Assembly: GCA_003993805.1 (NCBI GenBank) | Contig: RSEF01000003.1 | Location: forward strand, 81,081,816-81,145,815 | Source of the DNA: Himantopus leucocephalus | Taxonomy: Eukaryota; Chordata; Aves; Charadriiformes; Recurvirostridae | Reading direction: 5' to 3' | Length of the DNA stretch: 64,000 nucleotides | Shown: positions 1-10,150 of the stretch, piece by piece | How the letters are laid out: each line of letters begins with the position of its first letter | How positions within the stretch are numbered: position 1 is the first letter of the stretch | The notes under the pieces: generated by a model | The model's input: the letters and a program-made list of their open reading frames with translations, nothing else | Databases searched by the model: none | What the model was told of the DNA's origin: nothing | Program-made: the position numbers and the translations under genes

Positions 1-1104
1 TGGATGTATGGGTCTGCATAACGAACAGTTAGTTCTCTGAATCCACAGGATGGAAAACTAAAAAGGACTATCCTGTCTGTAGACTAGTGTTTTGGTGAAA
101 GGCAAAATCTAAGATCCAAGATCTTTGTAGGGGGCACGTTAGTTTACAGGGCAGCAAACCAATGCGAGGAAATAGATCTGGAAGGGATAAAGTAGGTAGA
201 CTCACCTTATTAGTGTTGTGAGATGTTAATATTGGTACTCTGGGTCGCACGAACAGCAAGTGTTTACCCTCACATTGGCATTACTATTCAAAATCTTCCT
301 ACACAAATACAAAGCCATGGACACACTAGAATTTCAAGCAGAGAACAGAATACATAATATCTGGTCATTTCCTATGTAGCAAGAATTGCCATGTGATGAT
401 GCAGGGTTTTTTATTAGTTAGCAGAAAAGCTTAGTGTAAAATAATCCCTATCAGAGAGGCTTGTGTCAGAGGGCTTTTAACTGGAGGGCAACTAAGTTAC
501 AAGGCACAATGTTATGGTCCTTTTCTGATTTCTCATCCATTTCAATCCCCATAAAATGAACAGTTTCTGTGAACAGACACCTTTCCCAACCTATTGTTCA
601 AACTCAACTCACGTTCAGTGAAAAGTTATACCTACTCTGCCTGTTGGTTCCAGTAGCACACAGAAACGAAGAACGGACACACACAAAGATCGACTCAGCC
701 TCTTGTTTTTCCTTGAGCTTTATCTCCTGGAGCTCCTCAACCTTCTTCCTCAGAGACCCCACTCTGGCTTTCACTGTAGTGAGGCAGGGAAAAAGCCGCC
801 TGCTTTCACGGGTCATAATTCCCCCTAGACATATTTTGAGTAAAAATCAACTTAGGCTGAAAAAAACCCACCAGTGCAATGTTGCTGTAAAACCACAATT
901 TATTTCAGAGGAATTTAAACTGATGAGGATAAGTGGAAAAGCCGTGGACACAGCTGTTGCTCCCCTTTGCTCCCTTCAGGATCACTTTGCTGAAAGCAGA
1001 GAGGACCTGCTAAACTATGTCCAAAAGAAAGGGGCTGAGACAAAAGAGTCAGACTCAAGATAACGCTATATTTTATATAACCATATTGGGTATGCATGCC
1101 CAGG
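1..1104. other. Non-coding sequence, probably FUT9 intron
   Basis: No gene is supported here. The stretch lies upstream of the FUT9 coding exon and is inferred to be intronic, because vertebrate FUT9 carries its whole coding region in one 3' exon preceded by non-coding exons. Open frames of 60 to 164 codons occur on both strands, but none resembles a known protein. The one with protein-like character is a minus-strand lysine/glutamate-rich stretch at 604-816, discussed under findings. Confidence 0.5.
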
Positions 1105-1955
1105 CTCTGGCAGCTAGGGGGGTGCAGGGGCGGCCTCTGTGAGAAGAAGCCGAGGCTGCCCCATGCCGGACACAGCCGGTTCTAGCCGGTTCCAACTGAC
1201 CCACCACAGGGCAGGGCTGGGCCCCACAGCCAAGATGGTGGTGCCTCTGGGAAAGCGCGTTTAAGAAAGGGACAAGGCAGTGAGGAACAAAGGAATAAAA
1301 ATGTGAGAAACAAGCTTGTGAGCACCGAGGTCAAAGAAGGAGGAAGTGGTCCGGGCACTGGAGCAGAGACTCCCCTGCAGCCCACGGAGGACCACGGTGG
1401 AGCAGATATCCACACTGCAGCCTGGGCAGGACCCCACGCCAGAGCAGGGGGATATGCCCTGAAGGAACTGCAGCCCATGGACAGCCCACCCAGGAGCAGG
1501 GTTTTTTCTCCCCGAAGGGACTGTACCTCATGGGAAGGGCCCATGTTGGAGCAGGGGAAAAGTGTGAGGAGGAAGGAGCGGCAGAGAGGAACCATCGTGG
1601 GCTGATCGCAAACCCCCGTTGCCCCTCCCTCTGCGCTGCTCAGGGACAGGGAAGAGGTAGAGGAGTCGGGAATGAAGCAGAAAGTTGAGCCTGGGAAGAA
1701 GTTGGGGGGAGGTATTATTTTAACTTTTGTCTTTGTTTCTCACTATCCAAATTGTTTTAATTGGCAATAAATTACATTAATTTTCGCCAAGGTGAGTCTG
1801 TTTTGCCTGTGACAGTAGCTGGTGAGTGATCTGCCTGTCCTTACCTCAGCCCACGAGATTTTCATCTTATTTTCTCCCCCTATCCTGTTGAGGACGGGGA
1901 GTGAAAGAGCGGCTGGGTGGATGTCTGACAACCAGCCATGATTAACTCACCACAA
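1105..1955 (+). mobile_element. Old ERVL-like LTR (avian endogenous retroviral element), probably solo
   Basis: This GC-rich block stands out from its AT-rich surroundings. Its segments match, from memory, a widespread avian ERVL-type LTR: a start rich in 'ggcagctagggg', an internal series of short units ending in 'ggagcag' followed by 'cccatgg'-like text (about 1360-1560), a poly(A) signal AATAAA at 1766-1771 after 'gattggcaataaa'-like sequence, and an end running 'gtgagtgatctgcctgtcct' to 'aactcaccaca'. No gag, pol or env coding sequence is attached, so it reads as a solo or truncated LTR. It has diverged enough to look old. Exact ends are uncertain by tens of bases and no target-site duplication was identified. 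It lies in the same orientation as FUT9, about 2 kb before the splice acceptor. Confidence 0.6.
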
Positions 1956-2815
1956 TAACAAAAAACAAATTTAAGACCATCTGCCTTCCCCAAAACAAGG
2001 GAGACATTGTGGCAAATTCCTTTTTCCTCAAAATATAATGTTAGAGTAAAGCTAAGCATGACACTCCTTGCTTTTTCCTTTCCTCAACAATGAACGTGAA
2101 ACCATTTTTGTTGTAACTGTAGTGCTACACTCACACATCAGTTTTCACACTCACAAAGCAGCAAAGTTATGTTGCATTAATGGACCTCTGAATCACATTC
2201 TGCCATGTCTTCAGTCTGAATGTAACTACTTATTTCACAGGTTAGAGGAGATGAGCTACAAAACTGGCTTAAAAGGCCTGAAATTCTCTTTCTGTGACTT
2301 TGAATTTATTTTTTGGATTTATTTATATGTATATTATATATTTTATGTGTGTACTTAGGGGTGGCATTTTTATAAAAAAATTAGTGGAACTAGGTAGTAA
2401 ACATAAAAAAAACCCCAAATAATTGAAAAATACGCAGAAAAAAAAAGCCAGAGGAATTTTATAGTCATTGAAATGAACTGCAGAATTACCTTTCTACATT
2501 AGGCCACTATATTCAGACCACTTCTTTTTCATAACTAACTTCCATTCCTTTTTCCCTGTATGTCATCGTGCTCTTTACATAGTTAACTGTTCTTATTTTT
2601 AGAACACCTCTGAGTTCCAGGGCTCTGTTCAGGTCAGCAAAGGTCAGCAATAAGTAACCCCTAACTTTGCGAGGTTTCACAAGAACCATATAGAAGAGAA
2701 CTTCTGGAAAGAGATTTATCACTTCTTTCAGGAAGAGGCAACCAGAAAGAGGCCAAAGGAGGCTATAAGAACTCCTCACTCTTTTTTCTCCATGGAAAAA
2801 ATGGTACCTCACAAA
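1956..2815. other. Non-coding intronic sequence
   Basis: AT-rich sequence between the LTR and the CR1 copy. Only chance-length open frames are present, and no RNA gene, tandem array or recognisable repeat was seen. Confidence 0.45.
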
Positions 2816-3200
2816 GATTATAGAATCATAGAACCATGGAATTGTTTGGGTTGGAAGGGACCTTTAAAGGTCATCTAGTCCAATCTCCCAGCAGTAAGCA
2901 GGGACATCTTCAACCAGATTGAGTTGCTCAGAGCCCCGTCCAACCTGACCTTGAACGCTTCCAGGGATGGGGCTTCTACCACCTCTCTGGGCAACCTGTT
3001 CCAGTGTTTTACCACCCTCATTTTAGAAAATGTCTTCCTTCTATCTAGTCTAAATCTTCCTTCTTTTAGTTTAAAACCACTACCTCCTGTCCTATCACAA
3101 CAGACCATGCTAAAATGTTTGTCGCCCTCTTTCTTACGAGCCCCCTTTAAGTACTGAAAGGCTGCCATTAAGGTCTCCCTGGAGCCTTCTCTTCTAAGAT
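2816..3200 (-). mobile_element. CR1 LINE, 5'-truncated, 3' end only
   Basis: Read on the minus strand, this is the 3' end of a CR1 retrotransposon. The plus strand begins with the complement of the CR1 tail ('tagaatcatagaacc', then 'gggttggaagggacctt'). The minus frame from about 3246 to 2875 stays open and carries the CR1 ORF2 C-terminal signature, including FQYLKGA, a GFKLKEGRFRLD stretch and HWNRLPREVVEAPSLEAFKV. Only the last 120 or so residues of ORF2 remain, as is normal for 5'-truncated CR1 insertions. The frame is still open, so the copy is probably not among the oldest here. It is antisense to FUT9, in the presumed intron. The 5' edge near 3200 is approximate. Confidence 0.9.
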
Positions 3201-3900
3201 GCAGCATATCTCTACTTTTCTTAATTTTTAGAAAGGGCTGTGGCATGAAAACATAATAAAATCTTTAAGGACATCTTTTTACTCATTTTTCTTTTTGTGG
3301 GAGCTATGTAAGGCTGCATATGGAGGAGCTGAGAACCTCTATTACTGCTTTCCTTCCCTAGGTATTTTAGGAGTCCTCTGGAGAAGACATGAATGTTCAT
3401 CCCCACGTAGCCATCAGGCATGAACTAATTTTCTAACAGTCTTATTGATTACAGAATTAAAAGTTCCAGCACCTTCCTTTTTCATTCCTTTAATCTGATA
3501 TCCTCCATACATATATACACACAAATATGAGTGGACCAAATCTGCAGCAGTTTTCCCTTACACAGACAAAAGGACAGAATTGAAGGGTAAATTTGTCTGT
3601 CTTGGGTGTCTCTTGGCCTAGGTTCTAAGCAAAAGGACTTTTCAAGATATATACTGATTTATATCAAGCACGAGATGCATTAAAATCCTGTTTTTAATTT
3701 ACGTTAATTAGCTTCTAATGTGAAGAGGAGAAATACAGCAATGTCCAAGAGTTTGTCATGAATAGCATGCAAAAACCCATACCCTCTCCATTCAAAGGAC
3801 ATTTCTGAGGTTAAAGCTCAGTGATATTGAAGTTTTGATCCATTTTGATGTCTGATGTCTGCTTGCTTTAACAGGATATGTATACGTAATTTAATACCTG
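3201..3900. other. Non-coding intronic sequence before the FUT9 acceptor
   Basis: No gene is visible. The sequence is AT-rich and unique-looking. A possible branch-site context (cctgatg) lies near 3897-3903, about 40 bases before the proposed acceptor, but branch points cannot be fixed by eye. Confidence 0.4.
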
Positions 3901-3940
3901 ATGTTATTTTCTCTCTTTCTCTTCCTCTCTTTTTTCTCAG
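3901..3940 (+). promoter_or_regulatory. Splice acceptor of the FUT9 coding exon
   Basis: A nearly uninterrupted pyrimidine tract (ctctctttct, cttcctctct, ttttt) ends in CAG at 3938-3940. This is a strong acceptor, placed eight bases upstream of the FUT9 start codon. The vertebrate arrangement, with the entire FUT9 coding region in the last exon, fits an exon starting at 3941. The open frame extends in phase through the tract to an ATG at 3901, but that part is intronic on this reading. Confidence 0.8.
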
Positions 3941-3948
3941 AACAAATT

Positions 3949-5028
3949 ATGACATCGACATCTAAAGGAATTTTCCGGCCATTTTTTATTATCTTCATTG
4001 TCCTTGGTTGTTTCATGGCATTTATACTAATTTATATCAAACCAACAAACAGCTGGATCTCTGGTCCTATAGAATCAGCCAGCTCAGTTTTGAAAATGAA
4101 GAGCTTCTTTTCTTCCAAAACAGATAATCTTAATGAGACTACAGTTTTGATCTGGGTTTGGCCATTTGGTCAGACATTCGATCTAACATCCTGCCAAACA
4201 ATGTTCAATATCCACGGGTGCCATCTGACTATTGACCGCTCACTATATAACAGGTCCCATGCTGTTCTCATTCATCACAGGGACATTAGCTGGGATCTGA
4301 CTAATTTACCTCAGCAAGCCAGGCCACCATTCCAGAAATGGATTTGGATGAACTTGGAGTCTCCAACTCATACTCCACAGAAGAGTGGCATTGAGCACCT
4401 CTTTAACCTGACCCTGACTTATCGGCGTGATTCAGATATTCAGGTGCCTTATGGCTTCATGATGGTTGGTACAAGTTCCTTTACATTTGAAGTGCCAAGC
4501 AAGGAAAACTTAGTCTGTTGGGTTGTAAGTAACTGGAACCCTGAGCACGCTCGAGTCAAGTATTACAACGAGCTTAGCAAATACATTGAAATCCATACCT
4601 ATGGACAAGCCTTTGGAGACTATGTCAATGACAAAAACTTGATTCCAACTATCTCCACCTGCAAATTCTACCTTTCTTTTGAAAATTCAATCCACAAAGA
4701 TTACATTACTGAAAAACTTTACAATGCTCTTCTGGCCGGATCAGTACCAGTTGTACTGGGCCCTTCCAGAGAAAACTATGAGAATTACATTCCAGCGGAC
4801 TCTTTCATACACGTGGAAGATTTTCTCTCCCCAAGAGAGCTGGCAGAATATCTTCTGATGCTTGACAAAAATAACAAGATGTACCTTAGTTATTTCAACT
4901 GGAAGAAGGATTTCTCAGTGCATCTTCCTAGGTTCTGGGAATCACACGCATGTCTTGCTTGTGATCATGTGAAAAGACACCAGGAATACAAGTCTATTGG
5001 AAATTTAGAAACATGGTTTTGGAATTAA
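3949..5028 (+). CDS. FUT9: Alpha-1,3-fucosyltransferase 9 (Golgi, Lewis x synthesis), complete
   Basis: This gene encodes a GT10-family fucosyltransferase that transfers fucose from GDP-fucose in alpha-1,3 linkage to the N-acetylglucosamine of terminal N-acetyllactosamine, giving Lewis x (SSEA-1/CD15). It is a type II membrane protein of the Golgi. The 359-residue frame starts MTSTSKGIFR, has a membrane anchor at about residues 11-30, then a stem, then the catalytic domain. Visible landmarks include three N-glycosylation sequons at N62, N101 and N153; cysteines 82, 91, 190, 238, 335 and 338, which in human FUT9 form three disulfides; E137, the position of the human catalytic base; and the GT10 donor-site block around residues 246-275 (NSIHKDYITEKLYNALLAGS, with K256). 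It ends GNLETWFWN. Length equals the mammalian orthologue. The start at 3949 is chosen by homology and because the upstream in-phase ATG (3901) lies in the pyrimidine tract. No frameshift or stop interrupts it. The family call is essentially certain; activity is inferred from conserved residues. Confidence 0.98.
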   Translation: MTSTSKGIFRPFFIIFIVLGCFMAFILIYIKPTNSWISGPIESASSVLKMKSFFSSKTDNLNETTVLIWVWPFGQTFDLTSCQTMFNIHGCHLTIDRSLYNRSHAVLIHHRDISWDLTNLPQQARPPFQKWIWMNLESPTHTPQKSGIEHLFNLTLTYRRDSDIQVPYGFMMVGTSSFTFEVPSKENLVCWVVSNWNPEHARVKYYNELSKYIEIHTYGQAFGDYVNDKNLIPTISTCKFYLSFENSIHKDYITEKLYNALLAGSVPVVLGPSRENYENYIPADSFIHVEDFLSPRELAEYLLMLDKNNKMYLSYFNWKKDFSVHLPRFWESHACLACDHVKRHQEYKSIGNLETWFWN

Positions 5029-5060
5029 TGTGCGTGTGTGTGTGTGTGTGTGCGTGTGTG
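5029..5060 (+). repeat. TG dinucleotide microsatellite at the start of the FUT9 3' UTR
   Basis: An almost pure TG array of about 16 units, with two C interruptions (tgcgtg), starts at the base after the FUT9 TAA stop. It should be transcribed as the first bases of the 3' UTR. Such arrays are prone to length change and would read as UG repeats in the mRNA. Confidence 0.95.
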
Positions 5061-5734
5061 CACTTTTTTGAAGAAGCCAGAAGAAACTTCAGTCCAAGTG
5101 GAGAGGAAAGGAAAAGATAAAAAAAAAAGAAGGAAAAGGGAACCTTGTGTCATGGTTTATCAGCTATCTTCTTTTGGCTCTCCTATTTATATTTTGTTTG
5201 TAAGAGATTTTAAAAGATCAGCAGCAGTCATCAATATTCAGTTTTAAATTATAATGCACATACTAATTATGTGCACTGAAAATTATTTGTTTACTATAAT
5301 TTTTAAACAAGATTTTTCACATTTTCTGTGAAATATGTCCCTGTTGTACACTTAAAGTAGTCATTTTTAACCCTTTTTTAAATTTTTTTTTAACATTACA
5401 TTTGCTGTTTAACCTATTTGGAAAACAAGGACATGACTTCCAAATGCCAGAGAGAATTTTAAGAACATAATTTGCTGTTCCAGTCTGAAATGTGTGTAAT
5501 ATTTAAAAGACAGTAAAGTTTACGATTCATCTTACATTTTAAGAACACAGTAAACATCAATACCTACATTTATTCCAGTGTGATCAATTGCACCTCTTTT
5601 TAAGGGTGATGAACCTAGAAATACGGTTTTTAAAAGGTGTTACAATAGTAGACAGTCTTTGTTTCTAAACATGTTTCCTAACCAATAGCTCTATTAAGTT
5701 AATTTAGGACTATATGTTTTCTTACCCTCAGAAG

Positions 5735-5740
5735 AATAAA
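5735..5740 (+). terminator. Candidate proximal poly(A) signal for FUT9
   Basis: A canonical AATAAA lies about 707 bases after the stop codon and is the first such hexamer found after the coding region. It could give a short 3' UTR isoform. No clear downstream GU-rich element was resolved by eye, so use of the site is unproven. Confidence 0.35.
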
Positions 5741-8700
5741 GAAGTCAGACGCAGAGAAGACGAAGAACCTTAGTGACCAAAGCCCAAATTCATCCAATTT
5801 TTTAGTGTATTTAAACTTAGCATGTCCTTAAGTCTCATTGTGTCTCAAGTATTGTTTACCTGAACCAGGGTTGTAAGTGGTGTTATACTGATACATACAT
5901 AAACAGATTTTAACATAGGCATTTGATTACATTGGCCTCCTGCACTGAATTCAGCTGGTAATAATCGATTTTTATAAATAGCTTGTTGAGAAATTTTAGC
6001 AATTTCTATCATATAATTTCTTGAATAGTTGTGAATTTGTCCTCAATTCTATAAAGATCTGTTGAACTTTAATTGTAGCTCAACAACTTGTTATGGCTTA
6101 CAAATGTGGAAAAAATGACTAAACGGTTTACTTTCTGACAGAAATATGCTGAAATTCAGTAAATAAGTTATCAGGCTGACATATTCAACCATTCAACTTA
6201 TTAAGCTAATGAGTTTTGGGTTTTGAAAATATTTTATGTGACAGGTATAAATGAATGCACTCTTGCACTCTTAAGAGCAGCAGTTGCTATAAAAATTTGA
6301 ATATATAAATAGGTTCTTAAGTATTAAATTTGCTCTGATAGCAAATACGAAAATGTGATGATTGTCATGATTGTTTAAAATGTCTGCTTTTCACATGTGT
6401 CATTTGATTTTATTACTTTTTTCTTTCAGCTTCAACTTAAATATTTGATTGCTATATATGTTCATATGTACAAGGTTGGCTTAATGACATAAATGTATGG
6501 ATAAGTTTTGGTATCGAGTGACAGCCAATCAGCTTGTTTTTTCAGGTCAAAATGTTACAAATCACGCCTTCTACTGAAAAAAAAATTAACTGGAGAAACT
6601 TCAGCTTGTGTGATGTATAAGACCTTGATCAAGCAAAGTAGTTGATCAAGTACTAAAGATTAAACTTGCAGACAGCAACGTTGCTGAAGTAAAGGAATAA
6701 GGGATAAACAATGATAAACATTTAGGAAAAGATAAGGTGATTTGCAGATACTTTTTTTACCGAAGGCTGGAATAGAAATGCAAAAGGCTGTAAGTGTAAC
6801 GTAGTTACATTTCTAAAACAGTAAACTCCAAGGAAAGGTTATAGAAACACTTGTTCTCTCCCTATGGCTTCAAAAGTTGTTTTCTGATCCAGATGTTTAT
6901 TTATACTGTTTATTGCTGTCTTTAAAAGCCAGTTTGCAATATACTGTGAACCTCCTAAACTCACCAGCATTCCAGTATGAAACAAGATGAGCTTACCTTG
7001 CAAATTAATGCAAATTAATGAAACCCAGTCTTCTAAAAACAAGTCCTGACATGGATGTAATGTGAGTAGTATTTCTATCATTTTGAAGGCAAGTGGCTAT
7101 TGCCTACAGTCTGTCCTATAGGACATGATACCTTTTGTTTTCAGGAGGGCTGTGAAATTCTCAGTCACTGAATATGCCACTGCTTTGGCTGGTTAATCTG
7201 ATTCCCTTGGTGCTGGAATCTGGAAGTTCTTTACATTCATCTCAGTGGAAGCACATTCACTTCTTGGTGAATGCGCACACTCCCTTATTTCATTCTTCAT
7301 TTCAGATAGTGGGCGTTGAGCTTTGTGTTACATCAAATCAGACTGGTTTCTTGGCATCAAGATTCAGACAATAATTTCTTATATTGATAGCAAGTAAGCA
7401 CAATAATAAGATATATGACTTGTTACTATAAATGTCAATCAGTGTACACACAGGAAAGTTTTGAAATATATGCTAAATTTTAAGTAATGTCATTGCCTCT
7501 GTGAGCACTGGATCCAGTCAGCATGGCTAATCTTGTGCAGAATTTTAAGAAATGTGAAAGTCTTTTGCTGGAACTGGAAAGACAGAAAGTTGTTCTCTTC
7601 ACAGAAACTCCACACAAGGCTTGTATACTTTGCATTGCTAAAATTGTGTCAAAGATTAATAAAAGAGGACAGAAATCTAATCCAGATCGAAATGACCAAG
7701 AATCATGACCCAATCCTAAACAAGAGACATGACCCTAACGCCTCACTGAAATTCATGAAGTGTGTGGGCTGGAACATAAGTGAGCCATCCTTTTTATGAA
7801 GATTTTAAGGTGATTTACAGGTATCAAGCCTTACGCAGTTCCGGATATAAAGAGCTTTGCTGACAGAAAATGAAGGATCTTCAGGCATGTCCAGCCTAGG
7901 AGGTAAATGATATGAAACAATGGACGTAAAACATCTGGACTGCAGGTGTGCATAAAGGCAGTCTACCTAGACTGTCACACATAACTCGCAGAAGATTGAT
8001 CCCAGTGTATATATAACATTAAGCATTGTGATGTCTGTGCTTCTCCAGTGAGCTACCCTACATGAACAGCTAGCATAAATAAAGTCAAATAGTAAATCAC
8101 TTTGGAGGATAATGGGCAAAATCAATGAATTATGGAAGAGTAAAATAAATGGAATTAGTTGAAATAGAGAACAATGTATTATTTATGCCTTGGTACCACT
8201 GGTAAAAGAAGATAGTTGTACAAGAAAAGAGAAATGAAAGATGAGAAATCACACCAGTTCTTAACTATTTTCTCAACAATTTTATTTCAGGCATGCAGTT
8301 TATTTTATTTGTTAGCCCACAATAATCTTGCATATGCACTTGTCACAAGTTGACTTGGCAGTCACTGAAGACAGAGAGTAATCATTATTCTTTCTTTTAC
8401 AATGACTTCCTTTGGACATTTTTAGGCTCTCTGTCATGCATGGAGCTATCAACGTTACTGCCTTTCTCAGTGTGGGAAATACGACACAAAACAGATAAAA
8501 TACTAACTGCAGGTGCATTGCTACCCCACTGAATGTGAACGCACATCAGACGAAACCGGCAGCAGATTCTTCTAAAGCAGAGTTTTCCTCTCATTTCACA
8601 GAGACGTAATGACCACAGCAGCTCTTACTCAGTATGAGATCTCCATTCCTCAGTGACTCCTGGTTGCCTGTTTCTTTGAACACCTCGAGATGGCTGTACT

Positions 8701-10059
8701 CACAATGAACAAGCAGCCTGAGTGAGGCCCACAGAATGTGCGAGACACAGCCGGCAACATATTTCAGGAACAGATCAAATAAAGTGCATGTTGGACTGGG
8801 AGACCAGAAATGTGGGGATTTGCAGAGTTCATGCAGGCTGAGCAAGATATGGGAAACTGGCACTACTGAGCACAGTAAACAGCTACTTACTGTTTCTAGG
8901 TACTCGTGTTTGTTTCTCAAACTGGGCTTAAAAAAAAAAAAAAACAACCACATAATTTTCTCCCATCTCTAATCAAGCAAGCTTCAGTTAAATCACCAAT
9001 AACTGTTGCTGGTTATTCAAGTATGGGACTCCTCTTGGCCTTGTTTTCTGTCTTTTATTAGCTAAAAAATAAGAATTAAATTTGTCAGTAAGCTTATCAT
9101 ATTTCTTATCTGACCAAGAATCCTTATTCTTATTTTCTTTTCTTTTTTGATTTTGAAGTAAATCTTCATGTCCTCATGCAACAATACTTTCTGAAGTTGA
9201 TTCAAGAAAGACCTTTAGCACATGCACATGACCATGAGACTCAAGCACATGCTTAAATTTAAGAGCATCTTAAATGCTTTAATGCATTGGGGCTTCAAAC
9301 AATATGTTTTTATTGCCTTTGGGGATTGTGCCAGGAAGCACAGTCTGTAGCCAACAGAGGCCAATCTGTGTGGCCTCTTTTGCATCACGTGTGACCACCC
9401 TGTTACTCCACATTGTTTGGACTAATTCTGGCTTAGTGTCTGTCCAATATAGCTTGGCCCCACTCTTCTGCTTCAGCACACTATGTGTGCCACCATTGCC
9501 TCATGCTATCCACGCAGCCTCCCTGTGCTGGGCAGCGTGAGTGAACTTGCATGCAATACAAGGAGGTGAGAGGAGCTGAGGCTTGCTGAGATAGTTTCTC
9601 GAGGATTGTCCAAGGAAGAAAGCATAAAACCCAGTCATGTGCGCATCCTTTTAATCGGGACGGAGTGCACCCTAGAGAGGGTCACTCTCAGCCATACCTG
9701 ATTCCTCTCGGAGGAAAATATTTGCTTCAGTCTAGATGAGACTCCGTGAGTCAACAACTGAGTGTGCAAAGTGGGAACAAGCGCTGTGTCTGTGCAGGTT
9801 GACAAGGAGGCTTCTGACCTATTTAAACCTAATGGTGAAATTTAATCAAATACTCAAGTGTTTCCTTGGTCAAAACTAATACATTATTCAGAAAAAAGTC
9901 CAGGGGAAGTATTTGTTTATCTACTGCTTGGTGGCCTTTTTCATTAATGTTGGCTGACAGTTCTGTTTTGTTTGGTTGGTTTTAATATAAGTGATTTTTA
10001 AATGTTCAAAATCAATCAGTATGATTCATATAGAATAGTTATTTCAGCTTCATCTTTCA

Positions 10060-10150
10060 CTCCTTGCTGAGGCAAATCTCCCATCGCAGTCAACAGGTGA
10101 TTTGGGAGATTCCCATAGCAGTAGTACAGGAATAAGCATAGAGTGGAACG
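10060..10150. repeat. Old palindromic interspersed repeat fragment
   Basis: A 9-bp perfect inverted repeat (aatctccca at 10075-10083 and tgggagatt at 10103-10111) encloses a 19-base loop containing 'gcagtcaac'. The block 'gaggcaaatctcccat...agtcaa' resembles an old palindromic amniote repeat whose copies read 'caaaactcccattgacttcaatgggag'. The family name is not recalled with confidence. The copy is degenerate. Confidence 0.4.

Noticed and set aside
1182..1605. Open frames on both strands of 100 to 137 codons
   Set aside because: They fall inside the GC-rich LTR, where stops are scarce, and have no domain.
3901..3948. In-frame ATG at 3901 that would extend FUT9 by 16 residues
   Set aside because: It lies within the pyrimidine tract before the CAG acceptor at 3940, and the mammalian protein starts at the downstream methionine.
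5038..5247. Open frame rich in CVCVRV after FUT9
   Set aside because: It is a by-product of the TG microsatellite and an A-rich stretch; no protein similarity.
8591..8953. Minus-strand 120-codon frame beginning with a run of phenylalanines
   Set aside because: The phenylalanines are the complement of an A run at 8932-8944; the rest shows no recognisable domain.
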